DNA of 64,000 nucleotides from an uncultured Paracoccaceae bacterium (GCA_947494445.1 CANLVD010000011.1:62001-126000); one strand, 5' to 3'; shown: positions 9,982 to 16,804, numbered from the stretch's first letter. A program made the numbers and translations. The notes: generated by a model not told the origin, from the sequence alone.

Positions 9982-10430
9982 GTTCCTGCCTCTTTCTGTC
10001 TCTCGCCGCCCCAAAATCGGGAAAGGCGAACCGCGCCTGCTCCGCACGATCCGCCTCAAATGTCCCTCGATGGGCCTGCCCCGGTTGAAGCTTTACTGAG
10101 TGATCATGCTGTCATTTACATTTTCGCGCCGGTGCATTTTGGGTCGGAAGAGTGCGGTGCCTGTATGAAACCTGCGTTTCTTATTGATCTTGAATGGTGT
10201 GGGTTCGGGCTTTGCCCGTATTTTTTGTGTTCCGTTCTCTTCCGACACACACTGTATCCCATGGGAATTCATATAAATCAATGGGATTTTTATGCACAAT
10301 GGTGGGAAATGCCGGAAATCAAAGGGGTTTTGCGCAAGCACCTCACCCAGCAATCGCGCAGAGTTGGGCAAATACTGTAGGTTTAGAGGCAACACCCCCT
10401 ACATATAGGGGCAATACTGGAGATTCCGCC
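9982..10430 (-). ncRNA. Extended structured mraZ leader; possible UpsM-like sRNA
   Basis: About 450 bases separate the MraZ box from mraZ. The minus-strand RNA would contain CCCCTA/TAGGGG (10396-10411), a 10-bp long-range inverted repeat GTCGGAAGAG/CTCTTCCGAC (10237-10246 with 10143-10152) that closes over a CGGGC/GCCCG hairpin (10206-10218), and AGGCG/CGCCT (10024-10038) followed by a T-rich stretch that could be a weak terminator. No plausible protein is encoded. In Rhodobacter sphaeroides the mraZ leader holds the abundant sRNA UpsM; homology here is inferred from position and structure, not from alignment, and the exact RNA ends are unknown. Confidence 0.45.
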
Positions 10431-10433
10431 CGA

Positions 10434-10458
10434 TCCCATGGCCGCCCATTTCTTCCCA
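10434..10458 (-). promoter_or_regulatory. MraZ box (three TGGGN repeats)
   Basis: On the coding strand of mraZ the sequence reads TGGGA-N5-TGGGC-N5-TGGGA, with exactly 10 bp between repeats. This is the published architecture of MraZ operators (TGGGN repeats spaced by 5 bases). It lies in the gap between mraZ and the divergent PAS gene, so autoregulation of the dcw operon from here is likely. Extra TGGGA cores on the other strand (10262, 10282, 10303) have 20-21 bp spacing and may be secondary sites. Confidence 0.8.
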
Positions 10459-10501
10459 TATTTTTCCAATGCCTCAACGAAATCGACAAATTTCCCCAGA
10501 G

Positions 10502-10510
10502 TTATCCACA
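10502..10510 (+). promoter_or_regulatory. Single perfect DnaA box
   Basis: The nonamer TTATCCACA matches the high-affinity DnaA box exactly. It lies about 44 bp from the MraZ box and about 90 bp before the PAS gene. Only one copy was noticed in the gap, so an origin is unlikely; a DnaA-responsive promoter site is possible. Confidence 0.45.
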
Positions 10511-10602
10511 CCTCATCCCCGAATCCCCTGTCTCCGGGCAACTCATCATTAACTTCCCGGGGATAGCTCTGCTGCGACCGGCAGCAAGCATGAGTTCCAG
10601 AA

Positions 10603-11268
10603 ATGTCCACCTCTCAAACCAGTGATGCGGATGCCCTTGGCATTTTCAAAGACATCTTCGACAGCGCTGATGCCTTTGTTTACTGCTGCCTCAACGATGA
10701 CGACTACACCATGCAGTATATGTACGGTCAGGTCGCGGCGATCTGCGGCTATCGCCCGGACGAGATCATGAACAACCGCCTCACCTCTTTTGTCGGCCTG
10801 ACCTTCCCGGATGATGTGGACCGCGTGTTCAAACTGGTCGATGACGCGATCGAGGGTCGTCGCGGCTGGGACATCGACTATCGCCTCGTGCACCGCGAGG
10901 GCCATCCGGTGTGGATCCGTGAGCGCGGGCATGCCGTGCATGACGCCGATGGCAACCTCACCCATCTTGAGGGGCTGATCGTGGACGCCAGTGCCGAAGT
11001 ATCCCTGCGCGAGGACATGCAGCGGCATCTGCGTGAGACCGAGGCCTCAAACGCCGCCATTCTCGGCCTCGCCCAGAAAATCATCAAATCCGTAGACACC
11101 CTGTCGATCCTGTCCGTCAACGCCCAGATCGAAGCGGCCCGCACCGGAGAGGCCGGACGCGGCTTCGCAGTGGTGGCCAACGAGATCGGCGTACTTGCGT
11201 CAGAGAACGGGAAATGGGCCTCCGAGATCGCCAAGACGATGCACTTGGCAGATGGTGGGGCAAGGTGA
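10603..11268 (+). CDS. PAS domain protein with short MCP-type signalling tail
   Basis: The 221-residue soluble protein has a PAS fold (about 15-135; NNRLTSFVGL, HREGHPVWIRERG and a final strand LEGLIVDAS resemble PAS_3), then a short helical tail with NAQIEAARTGEAGRGFAVVANEI (about 173-195), the tip motif of methyl-accepting proteins, split here by a comment only for length. The tail is far shorter than a full chemoreceptor hairpin, and there is no membrane segment or HAMP. It could sense a small molecule or redox state and touch a cytoplasmic chemotaxis array. The last residues after WASEIAKTM do not look like a normal MCP end, and an AT-rich island begins just beyond. Confidence 0.8.
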   Translation: MSTSQTSDADALGIFKDIFDSADAFVYCCLNDDDYTMQYMYGQVAAICGYRPDEIMNNRLTSFVGLTFPDDVDRVFKLVDDAIEGRRGWDIDYRLVHREGHPVWIRERGHAVHDADGNLTHLEGLIVDASAEVSLREDMQRHLRETEASNAAILGLAQKIIKSVDTLSILSVNAQIEAARTGEAGRGFAVVANEIGVLASENGKWASEIAKTMHLADGGAR

Positions 11269-11445
11269 ATGTCTAAGGCCACGATTTGGTTGATAAATAG
11301 TCTGGAATTTGCTGGCAGTATACACTTAGCTCAGTCATCCAAATTCAGCGGCACCTAATTTTACGGTCTATAACCAGAGGGCTAGACAAGATAACGCATC
11401 TCAACGACTGTAGGGGGGACGGTTTTCTGCTTGGGAAAGTGATTA

Positions 11446-12186
11446 TTGACAGACCAGCTTTTTAGAGAAGGCCTTATATCGGTGCCTTTGGGGACGCGCC
11501 CTAAGCCGGACGAACTTCCGAAGTATCTAGCTGCGTTCCAATCTCATGCGATTGATATCTCGCTCCGAATTTTGAACGATGAAAGCATAAAGCAATCTAA
11601 TGTCCTGCCCAGTGACCTTACGACGACACTGCAACGGCTGGTTACTTCTCTATCAACTGACATCGAATTCATTCGAATCCCAATCATCTGGGCAATGTGC
11701 AATAAACTTGTTCATACAATTGATCCAATCAAAGAAGCCCTTTTGGAAGATCAGTTGTCTGAGTTTCAAGAGCTAACAGATACTGTTGGCATTTTATTGT
11801 CTCATTTTGATTTAGCGCGACATCTTACTGATGCAGAGAAACGAGTTTCAATCGGAGATGGCACGATTGATGAAGCTCTTTTTGTTGAATTGGACGAACT
11901 TGTACAGGAGTTTGACGAGAGCCGAGCGCGCGTTTACACCAACGCAGCCGAGCGGACCAATCGAATAGGAGCCGTTCTGGCTTTGCCGAGGGGAGTTGTT
12001 CCCGAAGCCACTGTTATCTCCTACAAGTTTCTGAAATTATTTGCAAAAACGTTTGACCGTAGTTTTGGGATAGCTTTTACATTTGCAGGTGCTGCGTTTG
12101 GATTTTATTCTGCCATAGTACTCATTGGCCTAGATACTAATCCCGTTTTTCGTGCTCTCTTGGCATGGATCGGAAAAATCATATGA
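11446..12186 (+). CDS. Unknown helical protein with C-terminal membrane segment
   Basis: I do not recognise this 246-residue protein. Most of it (1-200) looks soluble and alpha-helical, rich in Leu, Glu and Asp, including an acidic helix ELDELVQEFDESRAR near 148-162. One hydrophobic segment follows (about 208-232, FAGAAFGFYSAIVLIGL), then a short tail. The start is TTG, the first possible codon after an in-frame TGA six bases upstream, with a weak GGGAAAG site. Its stop overlaps the next gene in ATGA, so the two form one translational unit. Codon use is AT-rich, unlike the neighbours. No catalytic motif is visible; a membrane-tethered sensor or defence component is only a guess. Confidence 0.7.
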   Translation: MTDQLFREGLISVPLGTRPKPDELPKYLAAFQSHAIDISLRILNDESIKQSNVLPSDLTTTLQRLVTSLSTDIEFIRIPIIWAMCNKLVHTIDPIKEALLEDQLSEFQELTDTVGILLSHFDLARHLTDAEKRVSIGDGTIDEALFVELDELVQEFDESRARVYTNAAERTNRIGAVLALPRGVVPEATVISYKFLKLFAKTFDRSFGIAFTFAGAAFGFYSAIVLIGLDTNPVFRALLAWIGKII

Positions 12187-12563
12187 TCGAATGGTATGTC
12201 ACAAACTATGTCGTGATCGCCGCTGGATTCTTTTTTCTGGGTCCTGTCGCCCATTTATTAACAAATTGCTTTAAACTAGATGATGATTGGCAACTTGGGA
12301 CATTTGTTTCGAAAGGCCTCGCAACTGGAACCGCTGCAATAATTCCACCGTTCTTTTTTGTGTTTAAAGATAAAACAGTATTAGAACGTATAGACGGGAT
12401 TGAATACTATTTAGCTGTCGCAGCTTTAGTAATATTCTACTTTTCGGTACAAGCACTTATACCAAGTTCGATACTGGCAAGTGCGAACCAAGGGAAACCC
12501 CGTTTGGGGAGCCGCAAAGACTCGTCGGCATCATTAGGGCCTAATGCGGAGAAGGAGGAATAA
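12183..12563 (+). CDS. Unknown small three-helix membrane protein
   Basis: This 126-residue protein is not recognised. It has three hydrophobic segments (about 8-29, 47-64 and 80-99) and a charged, Ser- and Lys-rich tail. I chose the ATG at 12183 because it forms an ATGA overlap with the stop of the preceding gene; a longer in-frame start at 12165 would overlap more. Coupling suggests the two proteins act together, probably as a membrane complex. Base composition is AT-rich throughout. Nothing in it suggests an enzyme. Confidence 0.7.
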   Translation: MIEWYVTNYVVIAAGFFFLGPVAHLLTNCFKLDDDWQLGTFVSKGLATGTAAIIPPFFFVFKDKTVLERIDGIEYYLAVAALVIFYFSVQALIPSSILASANQGKPRLGSRKDSSASLGPNAEKEE

Positions 12564-12604
12564 GCCATTTTCAAAGGTAGTAAGCAATGAAAACTCCCAA
12601 AAAA

Positions 12605-12984
12605 CGCGGATGGCCTGTAAGCCGGATTCTGTTCCGGGTCTTGCGACCCTTCGGTGACCATTCATCTGGGCCCCCGGTTGCCCGAGCGCTCTGGCAGCCA
12701 ACCCGGACCTGCTGGGGGTGAAATGCCCCCGGAGGTTGCCCTCCGCGCGGTCCCTATTTGGCCTTGCTCCCGGTGGGGCTTGCCGTGCCGTCCCTGTTGC
12801 CAGGTCCGCGGTGGGCTCTTACCCCACCGTTTCACCCTTACCCCCTGCCAGAGCAGAAGGCGGTCTGTTTTCTGTGGCGCTGTCCCTCAGCTTGCGCTGG
12901 CCGGGCGTTACCCGGCACCGTCATTCCATGGAGTCCGGACTTTCCTCGACGCGTTATGCGCCGCGGCCACCCAGCCATCCGCCC
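12605..12984 (-). ncRNA. rnpB: RNase P RNA, type A
   Basis: The minus strand carries the conserved RNase P core: GAGGAAAGTCCGGACTCC (12931-12948) near the 5' end and CAGAATCCGGCTTACAGG near the 3' end. The P1 helix can be drawn from GCGGATGG (12975-12982) pairing with CCATCCGC (12606-12613), which fixes both ends to within a few bases. The RNA is the catalytic part of the enzyme that cuts 5' leaders from tRNA precursors; its protein partner gene rnpA is at 31316. A run of six T (12599-12604) follows P1 and is the likely end of transcription. Confidence 0.95.
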
Positions 12985-12988
12985 CCAC

Positions 12989-13017
12989 CGCTTAGGCTTG
13001 CACGGGCTGCGCGTCAA
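12989..13017 (-). promoter_or_regulatory. Probable rnpB promoter
   Basis: On the minus strand TTGACG (13012-13017), a 17-base spacer and TAAGCG (12989-12994) lie so that transcription would begin 5-7 bases later, exactly at the 5' end of the P1 helix. The -10 match is weak, but the spacing and the RNA end agree. Confidence 0.55.
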
Positions 13018-13025
13018 CCATCGCT

Positions 13026-13068
13026 CTGGTCTGCGTGTCTGCGCTGGTCTGCGTGTCTGCGCCGGTCT
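13026..13068. repeat. 18-bp tandem repeat upstream of rnpB
   Basis: CTGGTCTGCGTGTCTGCG occurs twice in direct succession (13026-13043 and 13044-13061), followed by a partial third copy with one change. It lies upstream of the rnpB promoter and before the isomerase gene. Its role is unknown; slippage could change the copy number. Confidence 0.8.
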
Positions 13069-13104
13069 ATGACGGCCCAAGGTTATCGAAAGGGGCCATG
13101 GACC

Positions 13105-13434
13105 ATGCCACATGCAGAATTGAAGTACTCAGCCGATCTGACACTGGACCCGACTGCCCTCATGCGCGGGATCGAGGAGACGATTGCCAGTCACGACGCG
13201 GGCGCGGGCACGGTCAAGGGCCGGGCCTATCCCGCAGAGATCTTCCAGCACAGCCATCTGATCGTCAATCTGACGCTTCTGCCCAAGCAGCACCGGGATG
13301 CGGAATTTGTTTCCGACCTGCTGCGCGCGCTTGAGGCAACGATCCAATCTCATCTGAGGGAGGCCTGTTACCTTTCCCTGCAAATCGACTTCAACCCGTC
13401 AAGCTATGTGACCCGGCGATATGAACCGGCCTGA
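13105..13434 (+). CDS. 5-carboxymethyl-2-hydroxymuconate delta-isomerase family protein
   Basis: The 109-residue protein begins MPHAELKYS, the start expected of the CHMI branch of the tautomerase superfamily, where Pro2 is the catalytic base after Met removal. The RAYPAEIF segment and the C-terminal YEPA region fit the family length. CHMI acts in homoprotocatechuate (4-hydroxyphenylacetate) breakdown, but no other hpa gene is nearby, so the natural substrate is uncertain. I chose the ATG at 13105 over a nearby out-of-frame ATG because it yields Pro2; AAAGGGG lies upstream. The 3' end overlaps the convergent amidase gene by 36 bases. Confidence 0.85.
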   Translation: MPHAELKYSADLTLDPTALMRGIEETIASHDAGAGTVKGRAYPAEIFQHSHLIVNLTLLPKQHRDAEFVSDLLRALEATIQSHLREACYLSLQIDFNPSSYVTRRYEPA

Positions 13435-14091
13435 GGCGAGCGCCGCGGCCAGCGCCTGATCATATGCATCCAGACCCTGTCCGGCCGCATGGGGCCGGAA
13501 CCGCAGGCGAAACGCGTCAAGCGCGGGCGTGCGCGCGGTCACATCATAGCCAAAGCGCGCGAGATCATCGAAAAACCGCTCTTCATCGGGGCGCGACGGC
13601 ATATCACCATCTGCATCGGGCCAGACCGACATCCCGCCCAGCGCCAGACGCCGCCAGTCAAACCGCGCGCCGGGGTCCTGCTTGCGTGCGGGCGCCATGT
13701 CGGAATGGCCGATCACTGCCTCCGGCCCAAGGCTCCAACGGGTCAGAATGCCCGGCAACAGCGCCTCAAGCGTGCACATCTGCGCCTCGGCAAAGGGGCG
13801 GTCGCCGGGATTGTCCAACTCGATCCCGATGGAGCGTGAATTCATGTCACCCAAACCCCGCCAGTGCCCCTGCCCCGCATGCCAGGCCCGTTTGCCTTCA
13901 TCGACCAGCCGCAGACAGGTGCCATCCGTGTCGATCAGATAATGTGCGGAGACCTCGACCGACGGATCGCACAACCGGTCCCGGGCGGCCCTGCAACTGT
14001 CCATTGCCGTGTAATGCAACACGACGAATTGCGGCTGCAAACCGTCGCGGCGTTCGTTGCAATTGGGCGAAGGGTGGTCGATGATCCGCAT
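13399..14091 (-). CDS. N-acetylmuramoyl-L-alanine amidase (Amidase_2, AmiD/AmpD-like)
   Basis: The 230-residue enzyme should cut the bond between MurNAc or anhydroMurNAc and L-alanine in peptidoglycan fragments. It has FVVLHYTA with zinc ligand H26, the SIGIELDNPG motif with E91, and IGHSDMAPARKQDPG with H129, K137 and D139, matching the zinc site and catalytic residues of AmpD-type amidases. The C-terminal region after 170 resembles the short peptidoglycan-binding extension of AmiD. No signal peptide is visible, so a cytoplasmic recycling role like AmpD is more likely than export. Confidence 0.9.
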   Translation of the reverse strand: MRIIDHPSPNCNERRDGLQPQFVVLHYTAMDSCRAARDRLCDPSVEVSAHYLIDTDGTCLRLVDEGKRAWHAGQGHWRGLGDMNSRSIGIELDNPGDRPFAEAQMCTLEALLPGILTRWSLGPEAVIGHSDMAPARKQDPGARFDWRRLALGGMSVWPDADGDMPSRPDEERFFDDLARFGYDVTARTPALDAFRLRFRPHAAGQGLDAYDQALAAALASGRFISPGHIA

Positions 14092-14120
14092 GGTCCAAAC
14101 TCAGCCCGAAAAGGCGCGCC

Positions 14121-14741
14121 ATGTCCAGCCCGCTGCAAAACCGCGTTCACCCCGATGGCCGCATTCTGGCCCTGCCCGAACGCGGGTTGATGATGGGCAA
14201 CAGGGGCGGACGGCTGCATAATGGTGCCCGTCAGCTTGGGCGCCCGCGCTGGAAAGGCCGCGCATGGATCTGCTGCGTGCTGTCCTTCAAGGGCCGCCAG
14301 AGGCAGGTCATGGGCAACAGCTACACAGAGCTGTTCTTTCTCGATGAGGCCACGGCGCTGGCCGCAGGCCACCGGCCCTGTTTCGAGTGTCGGCGCAAGG
14401 ATGCTAACCATTTCGCCGGGCTTTGGGCCGAAATCCTTGGAATTCCGACCCGAATGCGCGCAGCAGACATGGACGCGATCCTGCATCAGGAGCGGCGCGC
14501 CTCTGCAAAGGATCCTGCAAAAGCGGTGTCAGCCCGCGAACTGCCCGATGGGGCGATCTATCAAGATCGGGGTCAAAGCCACCTGATACATGATGGGAAG
14601 GCCCGGCTCTGGCGTCCCGAAGGCTACGGCCCCGCGGCCATCCTGCCTGACAGAGATGTCCTGTGCCTGACGCCGAAGTCCATCTGCGCGATCCTCCACA
14701 AGGGATACCGCCCGATCTTGCACCCGAGCGCTATCGCTTGA
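14121..14741 (+). CDS. Conserved-looking hypothetical protein with CFECRRKDA motif
   Basis: I cannot assign a function to this 206-residue protein. It starts from an ATG 29 bases beyond the divergent amidase start. Visible features are an N-terminal GNRGGRLHN segment, a WICC pair (about 50-53), FKGRQRQVMGNSYTELFFLDEA near 56-77, and PCFECRRKDANHF near 87-99, which could hold a metal or act as a nuclease-like loop with its His. The C-terminal half has RPEGYGPAAILP. No membrane segment or signal peptide is present. It overlaps the convergent rluB by 11 bases. Confidence 0.75.
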   Translation: MSSPLQNRVHPDGRILALPERGLMMGNRGGRLHNGARQLGRPRWKGRAWICCVLSFKGRQRQVMGNSYTELFFLDEATALAAGHRPCFECRRKDANHFAGLWAEILGIPTRMRAADMDAILHQERRASAKDPAKAVSARELPDGAIYQDRGQSHLIHDGKARLWRPEGYGPAAILPDRDVLCLTPKSICAILHKGYRPILHPSAIA

Positions 14742-15561
14742 GGTTGCGCCCTGCCGGTTTACGGGTGCCTGCCACGGGTTTGCGGCGCAGGGAGCGCGAG
14801 GCATCGGCCTTGGGCGAGGGTTTCTTGGGGGGCTCTGGCAACAGGCTGCCAAGCTGATCCTTCATGATCCGGGTCTTGACCTCCTCGACCTCGCCCAGCG
14901 GCAATTCACCCAGTTGGAACGGGCCGTAGGACAGGCGGATGAGACGGTTTACATCCAGCCCGATTTCCTGCAAGGCACGACGGATTTCACGGTTCTTGCC
15001 CTCGCGGATCGCCATGGTCAGCCAGGCGTTGGCACCCTGCTGGCGGTCGAAGCTGACGTCCATGGGGCGAAACTGCTCTCCATCGATGGACAGACCATTG
15101 CGCAGTCGATCCAGCGTGGCCTCGGACGCCGAGCCTCTGGCACGCACCCGGTACCGCCTCAGCCAGCCGGTTGAGGGCAGTTCCAGCTTGCGTTTCAACT
15201 CCCCGTCATTGGTCAGAAGCAGTAAGCCTTCGGAGTTGATATCCAGACGCCCGATGCTCAGCACGCGCGGCATGTGGCCCGGCAATTTGTCGAACACCGT
15301 CGGGCGGCCCTTCTCATCGCGGGCAGACGTGACCAGACCGGTGGGTTTGTGATAGCGCCAGAGCCGTGTCGGTTCGGCCTCTCCCACCTCCTTGCCATCA
15401 AAACTGATGCGGTCGCGCGGCGTGACCTTGGTGGCAGGCGTGTCGATCACCTTGCCATTGACCATGATCCGCCCTGCGGCGATCAGTTTTTCAGCGTCCC
15501 TGCGCGAGGCGATGCCAGCGCGCGCCAGTCGTTTTGCGATGCGTTCGGATGTGTCTGTCAT
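14731..15561 (-). CDS. rluB: 23S rRNA pseudouridine synthase, RluB-like
   Basis: The 276-residue protein has an N-terminal S4 RNA-binding domain (about 5-55, RLARAGIASRRDAEKLI), the RsuA/RluB/RluE catalytic motif GRLDINSEGLLLLTNDG with the catalytic Asp near residue 105, and REGKNREIRR near 197. It ends in a basic Lys, Pro and Arg tail seen in roseobacter RluB. It converts U2605 of 23S rRNA to pseudouridine if truly RluB; other members of the RsuA family use other sites. The start at 15561 gives the S4 domain at the usual distance; the longer frame upstream is antisense to tadA. Confidence 0.9.
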   Translation of the reverse strand: MTDTSERIAKRLARAGIASRRDAEKLIAAGRIMVNGKVIDTPATKVTPRDRISFDGKEVGEAEPTRLWRYHKPTGLVTSARDEKGRPTVFDKLPGHMPRVLSIGRLDINSEGLLLLTNDGELKRKLELPSTGWLRRYRVRARGSASEATLDRLRNGLSIDGEQFRPMDVSFDRQQGANAWLTMAIREGKNREIRRALQEIGLDVNRLIRLSYGPFQLGELPLGEVEEVKTRIMKDQLGSLLPEPPKKPSPKADASRSLRRKPVAGTRKPAGRNLKR

Positions 15562-15606
15562 GGGCTTGCCATAAAGCAGATGTGGCGCGGGGGGAAGCGG
15601 GGAGTG

Positions 15607-15637
15607 ACATGAGTATTTGGGGAAAATCGAAGCGGGT
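15607..15637 (+). repeat. Dispersed repeat element, copy 1
   Basis: GAGTATTTGGGGAAAATCG followed by AAGCGGG resembles the segment at 40453-40479 (GAGTATTT, GGAAA, TCGAAGCGGG). Elements of this kind, often led by a CCTCCGGCGGGAG stem, recur downstream of genes in Roseobacter genomes as I recall. It lies between rluB and tadA and argues that the tadA frame should not be extended through it. Confidence 0.5.
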
Positions 15638-15673
15638 CTTGCGCCTGTGCGCCTGTCGGGGCAAGCAGGGCAG

Positions 15674-16129
15674 ATGGGAGAGTTTCGCAGTTTCATGCCA
15701 CAGGCGCTGGATGAAGCACGCGCCGCAGCCGCGCGCGGTGAGACGCCAGTGGGCGCTGTGCTGGTCGAACCCGGCACGGGCCGGGTCATGGCGGCGGCAG
15801 GCAACAGGGTGCGGGAGATGTCTGACCCGACCGCCCATGCCGAAGTGCTGGCCATCCGCGCTGCCTGTGCTGCAGCGGGCTCCGAGCGGCTGCCCGGCCT
15901 TGATCTTTGGGTCACGCTTGAACCCTGTCCCTTCTGTGCAGCCGTGATTGCGGCGGCACGCATCTCGCGGGTCTATTACGGGGCTGCCGATCCAAAGTCG
16001 GGCGGGATTGAGCAGGGACCCCGCATCTTCAGCCATCCCCAATCCCATCACCGACCGGAAGTTTACGGTGGGATCGATGAGGTCGCCTGCGCCAAACTGC
16101 TCCGTGATTTCTTTGCCGACAAACGCTAG
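15674..16129 (+). CDS. tadA: tRNA-specific adenosine deaminase
   Basis: TadA converts the wobble adenosine of tRNA-Arg(ACG) to inosine. The protein has the deaminase zinc motifs HAEVLA (H55 and the proton-shuttle E57) and PCPFCA (C85, C88), and the GETPVGAVLV strand. Length of about 151 residues is normal. The start is uncertain: the frame is open back to 15617, but that part runs through a dispersed repeat, and an ATG at 15695 with a GGGAG site is also possible. Convergent overlap is avoided with rluB, which runs the other way. Confidence 0.9.
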   Translation: MGEFRSFMPQALDEARAAAARGETPVGAVLVEPGTGRVMAAAGNRVREMSDPTAHAEVLAIRAACAAAGSERLPGLDLWVTLEPCPFCAAVIAAARISRVYYGAADPKSGGIEQGPRIFSHPQSHHRPEVYGGIDEVACAKLLRDFFADKR

Positions 16130-16138
16130 GTTTGTGCG

Positions 16139-16804
16139 ATGAACTGGTCAGAGCAAGTCAACAATTATTGCGAGCGTGTGGATTTCACCTTCTGGTCGGA
16201 GCCGATCAACGCTCTCACCAATCTGAGTTTCCTGATCGCGGCCCTCTTGGTCGCATTGATGCTCAAAGGGCCGGACAAGGGCGCACGTCTGCTTCTTGTG
16301 ATCCTGGGCTGCATCGGCATCGGCTCATTTCTGTTTCACACATTTGCCACCCGCTGGTCGGCGCTCATGGATGTCTTTCCGATCCTGCTGTTTATCCTGA
16401 CATATATTTTTCTTGCCACCACCCGGTTCCTTGCCCTGCCGCTTTGGGCTGGTCTCCTGGCGGTGGCTGCCTTCTTTCCCTTCTCGGCCGCCGTCGGCTG
16501 GGCTGTGACCAACAGCATCGGCACACTCAACGGATCCGTTGCCTATGTTCCGGTGCCGATCCTGATTACCCTATACGCCTTTGCCTTGCGCAGATCCGCG
16601 CCAGATACCGCACGCGGACTGTTGATCGGCGTAGCCCTTCTTGTGGCGTCACTCACCTTCCGCACCATCGACGCGGCGGTGTGCCCGAGCCTGCCCATCG
16701 GCACCCATTTTCTGTGGCATGTGCTCAACGGGATCATGCTGGGTTGGATGATCCTTGTGATGCACAGGGCCCTGCCCCTTGCGAAGCGTCCCATGCGTGG
16801 ATAA
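16139..16804 (+). CDS. Ceramidase-like (CREST superfamily) membrane protein
   Basis: The 221-residue protein has seven likely membrane helices. The first cytoplasmic segment holds CERVD and FWSEPINALTN, the second helix end has GSFLFHTFATRW, and the sixth region has GTHFLWHVLNG. These Ser, His and Asp positions are the metal-site residues of the alkaline ceramidase/PAQR-like CREST hydrolases. The bacterial members have no agreed substrate; a lipid amidase or hydrolase role is an inference. It follows tadA by 9 bases and precedes gatC by 29, so it may share a transcript with either. Confidence 0.85.
   Translation: MNWSEQVNNYCERVDFTFWSEPINALTNLSFLIAALLVALMLKGPDKGARLLLVILGCIGIGSFLFHTFATRWSALMDVFPILLFILTYIFLATTRFLALPLWAGLLAVAAFFPFSAAVGWAVTNSIGTLNGSVAYVPVPILITLYAFALRRSAPDTARGLLIGVALLVASLTFRTIDAAVCPSLPIGTHFLWHVLNGIMLGWMILVMHRALPLAKRPMRG

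Larger units (their letters stand above)
11280..12600. other. AT-rich island
   Basis: Hand counts of three 60-base lines inside (from 11581, 12181 and 12361) give 50, 42 and 32 percent G+C, against 68 percent for a flanking line (from 10861). The island holds exactly two overlapping genes and ends at the 3' end of the RNase P RNA gene. I saw no integrase, direct repeats or insertion sequence at its edges. The composition points to acquisition by transfer. Confidence 0.6.

Noticed and set aside
10206-10226. Terminator-like hairpin with six T on the plus strand in the mraZ leader
   Set aside because: The stem is only 5 bp and no plus-strand gene lies upstream to be terminated; it more likely belongs to the fold of the minus-strand leader RNA.
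10093-10395. Open frame of 100 codons on the minus strand in the mraZ leader
   Set aside because: It has no ribosome site or family pattern, overlaps the folded leader elements and shows no codon bias; it is better read as untranslated RNA.
12654-13113. Several open frames on both strands across the RNase P RNA
   Set aside because: They are produced by the GC-rich structured RNA gene; the conserved RNA motifs explain the region.
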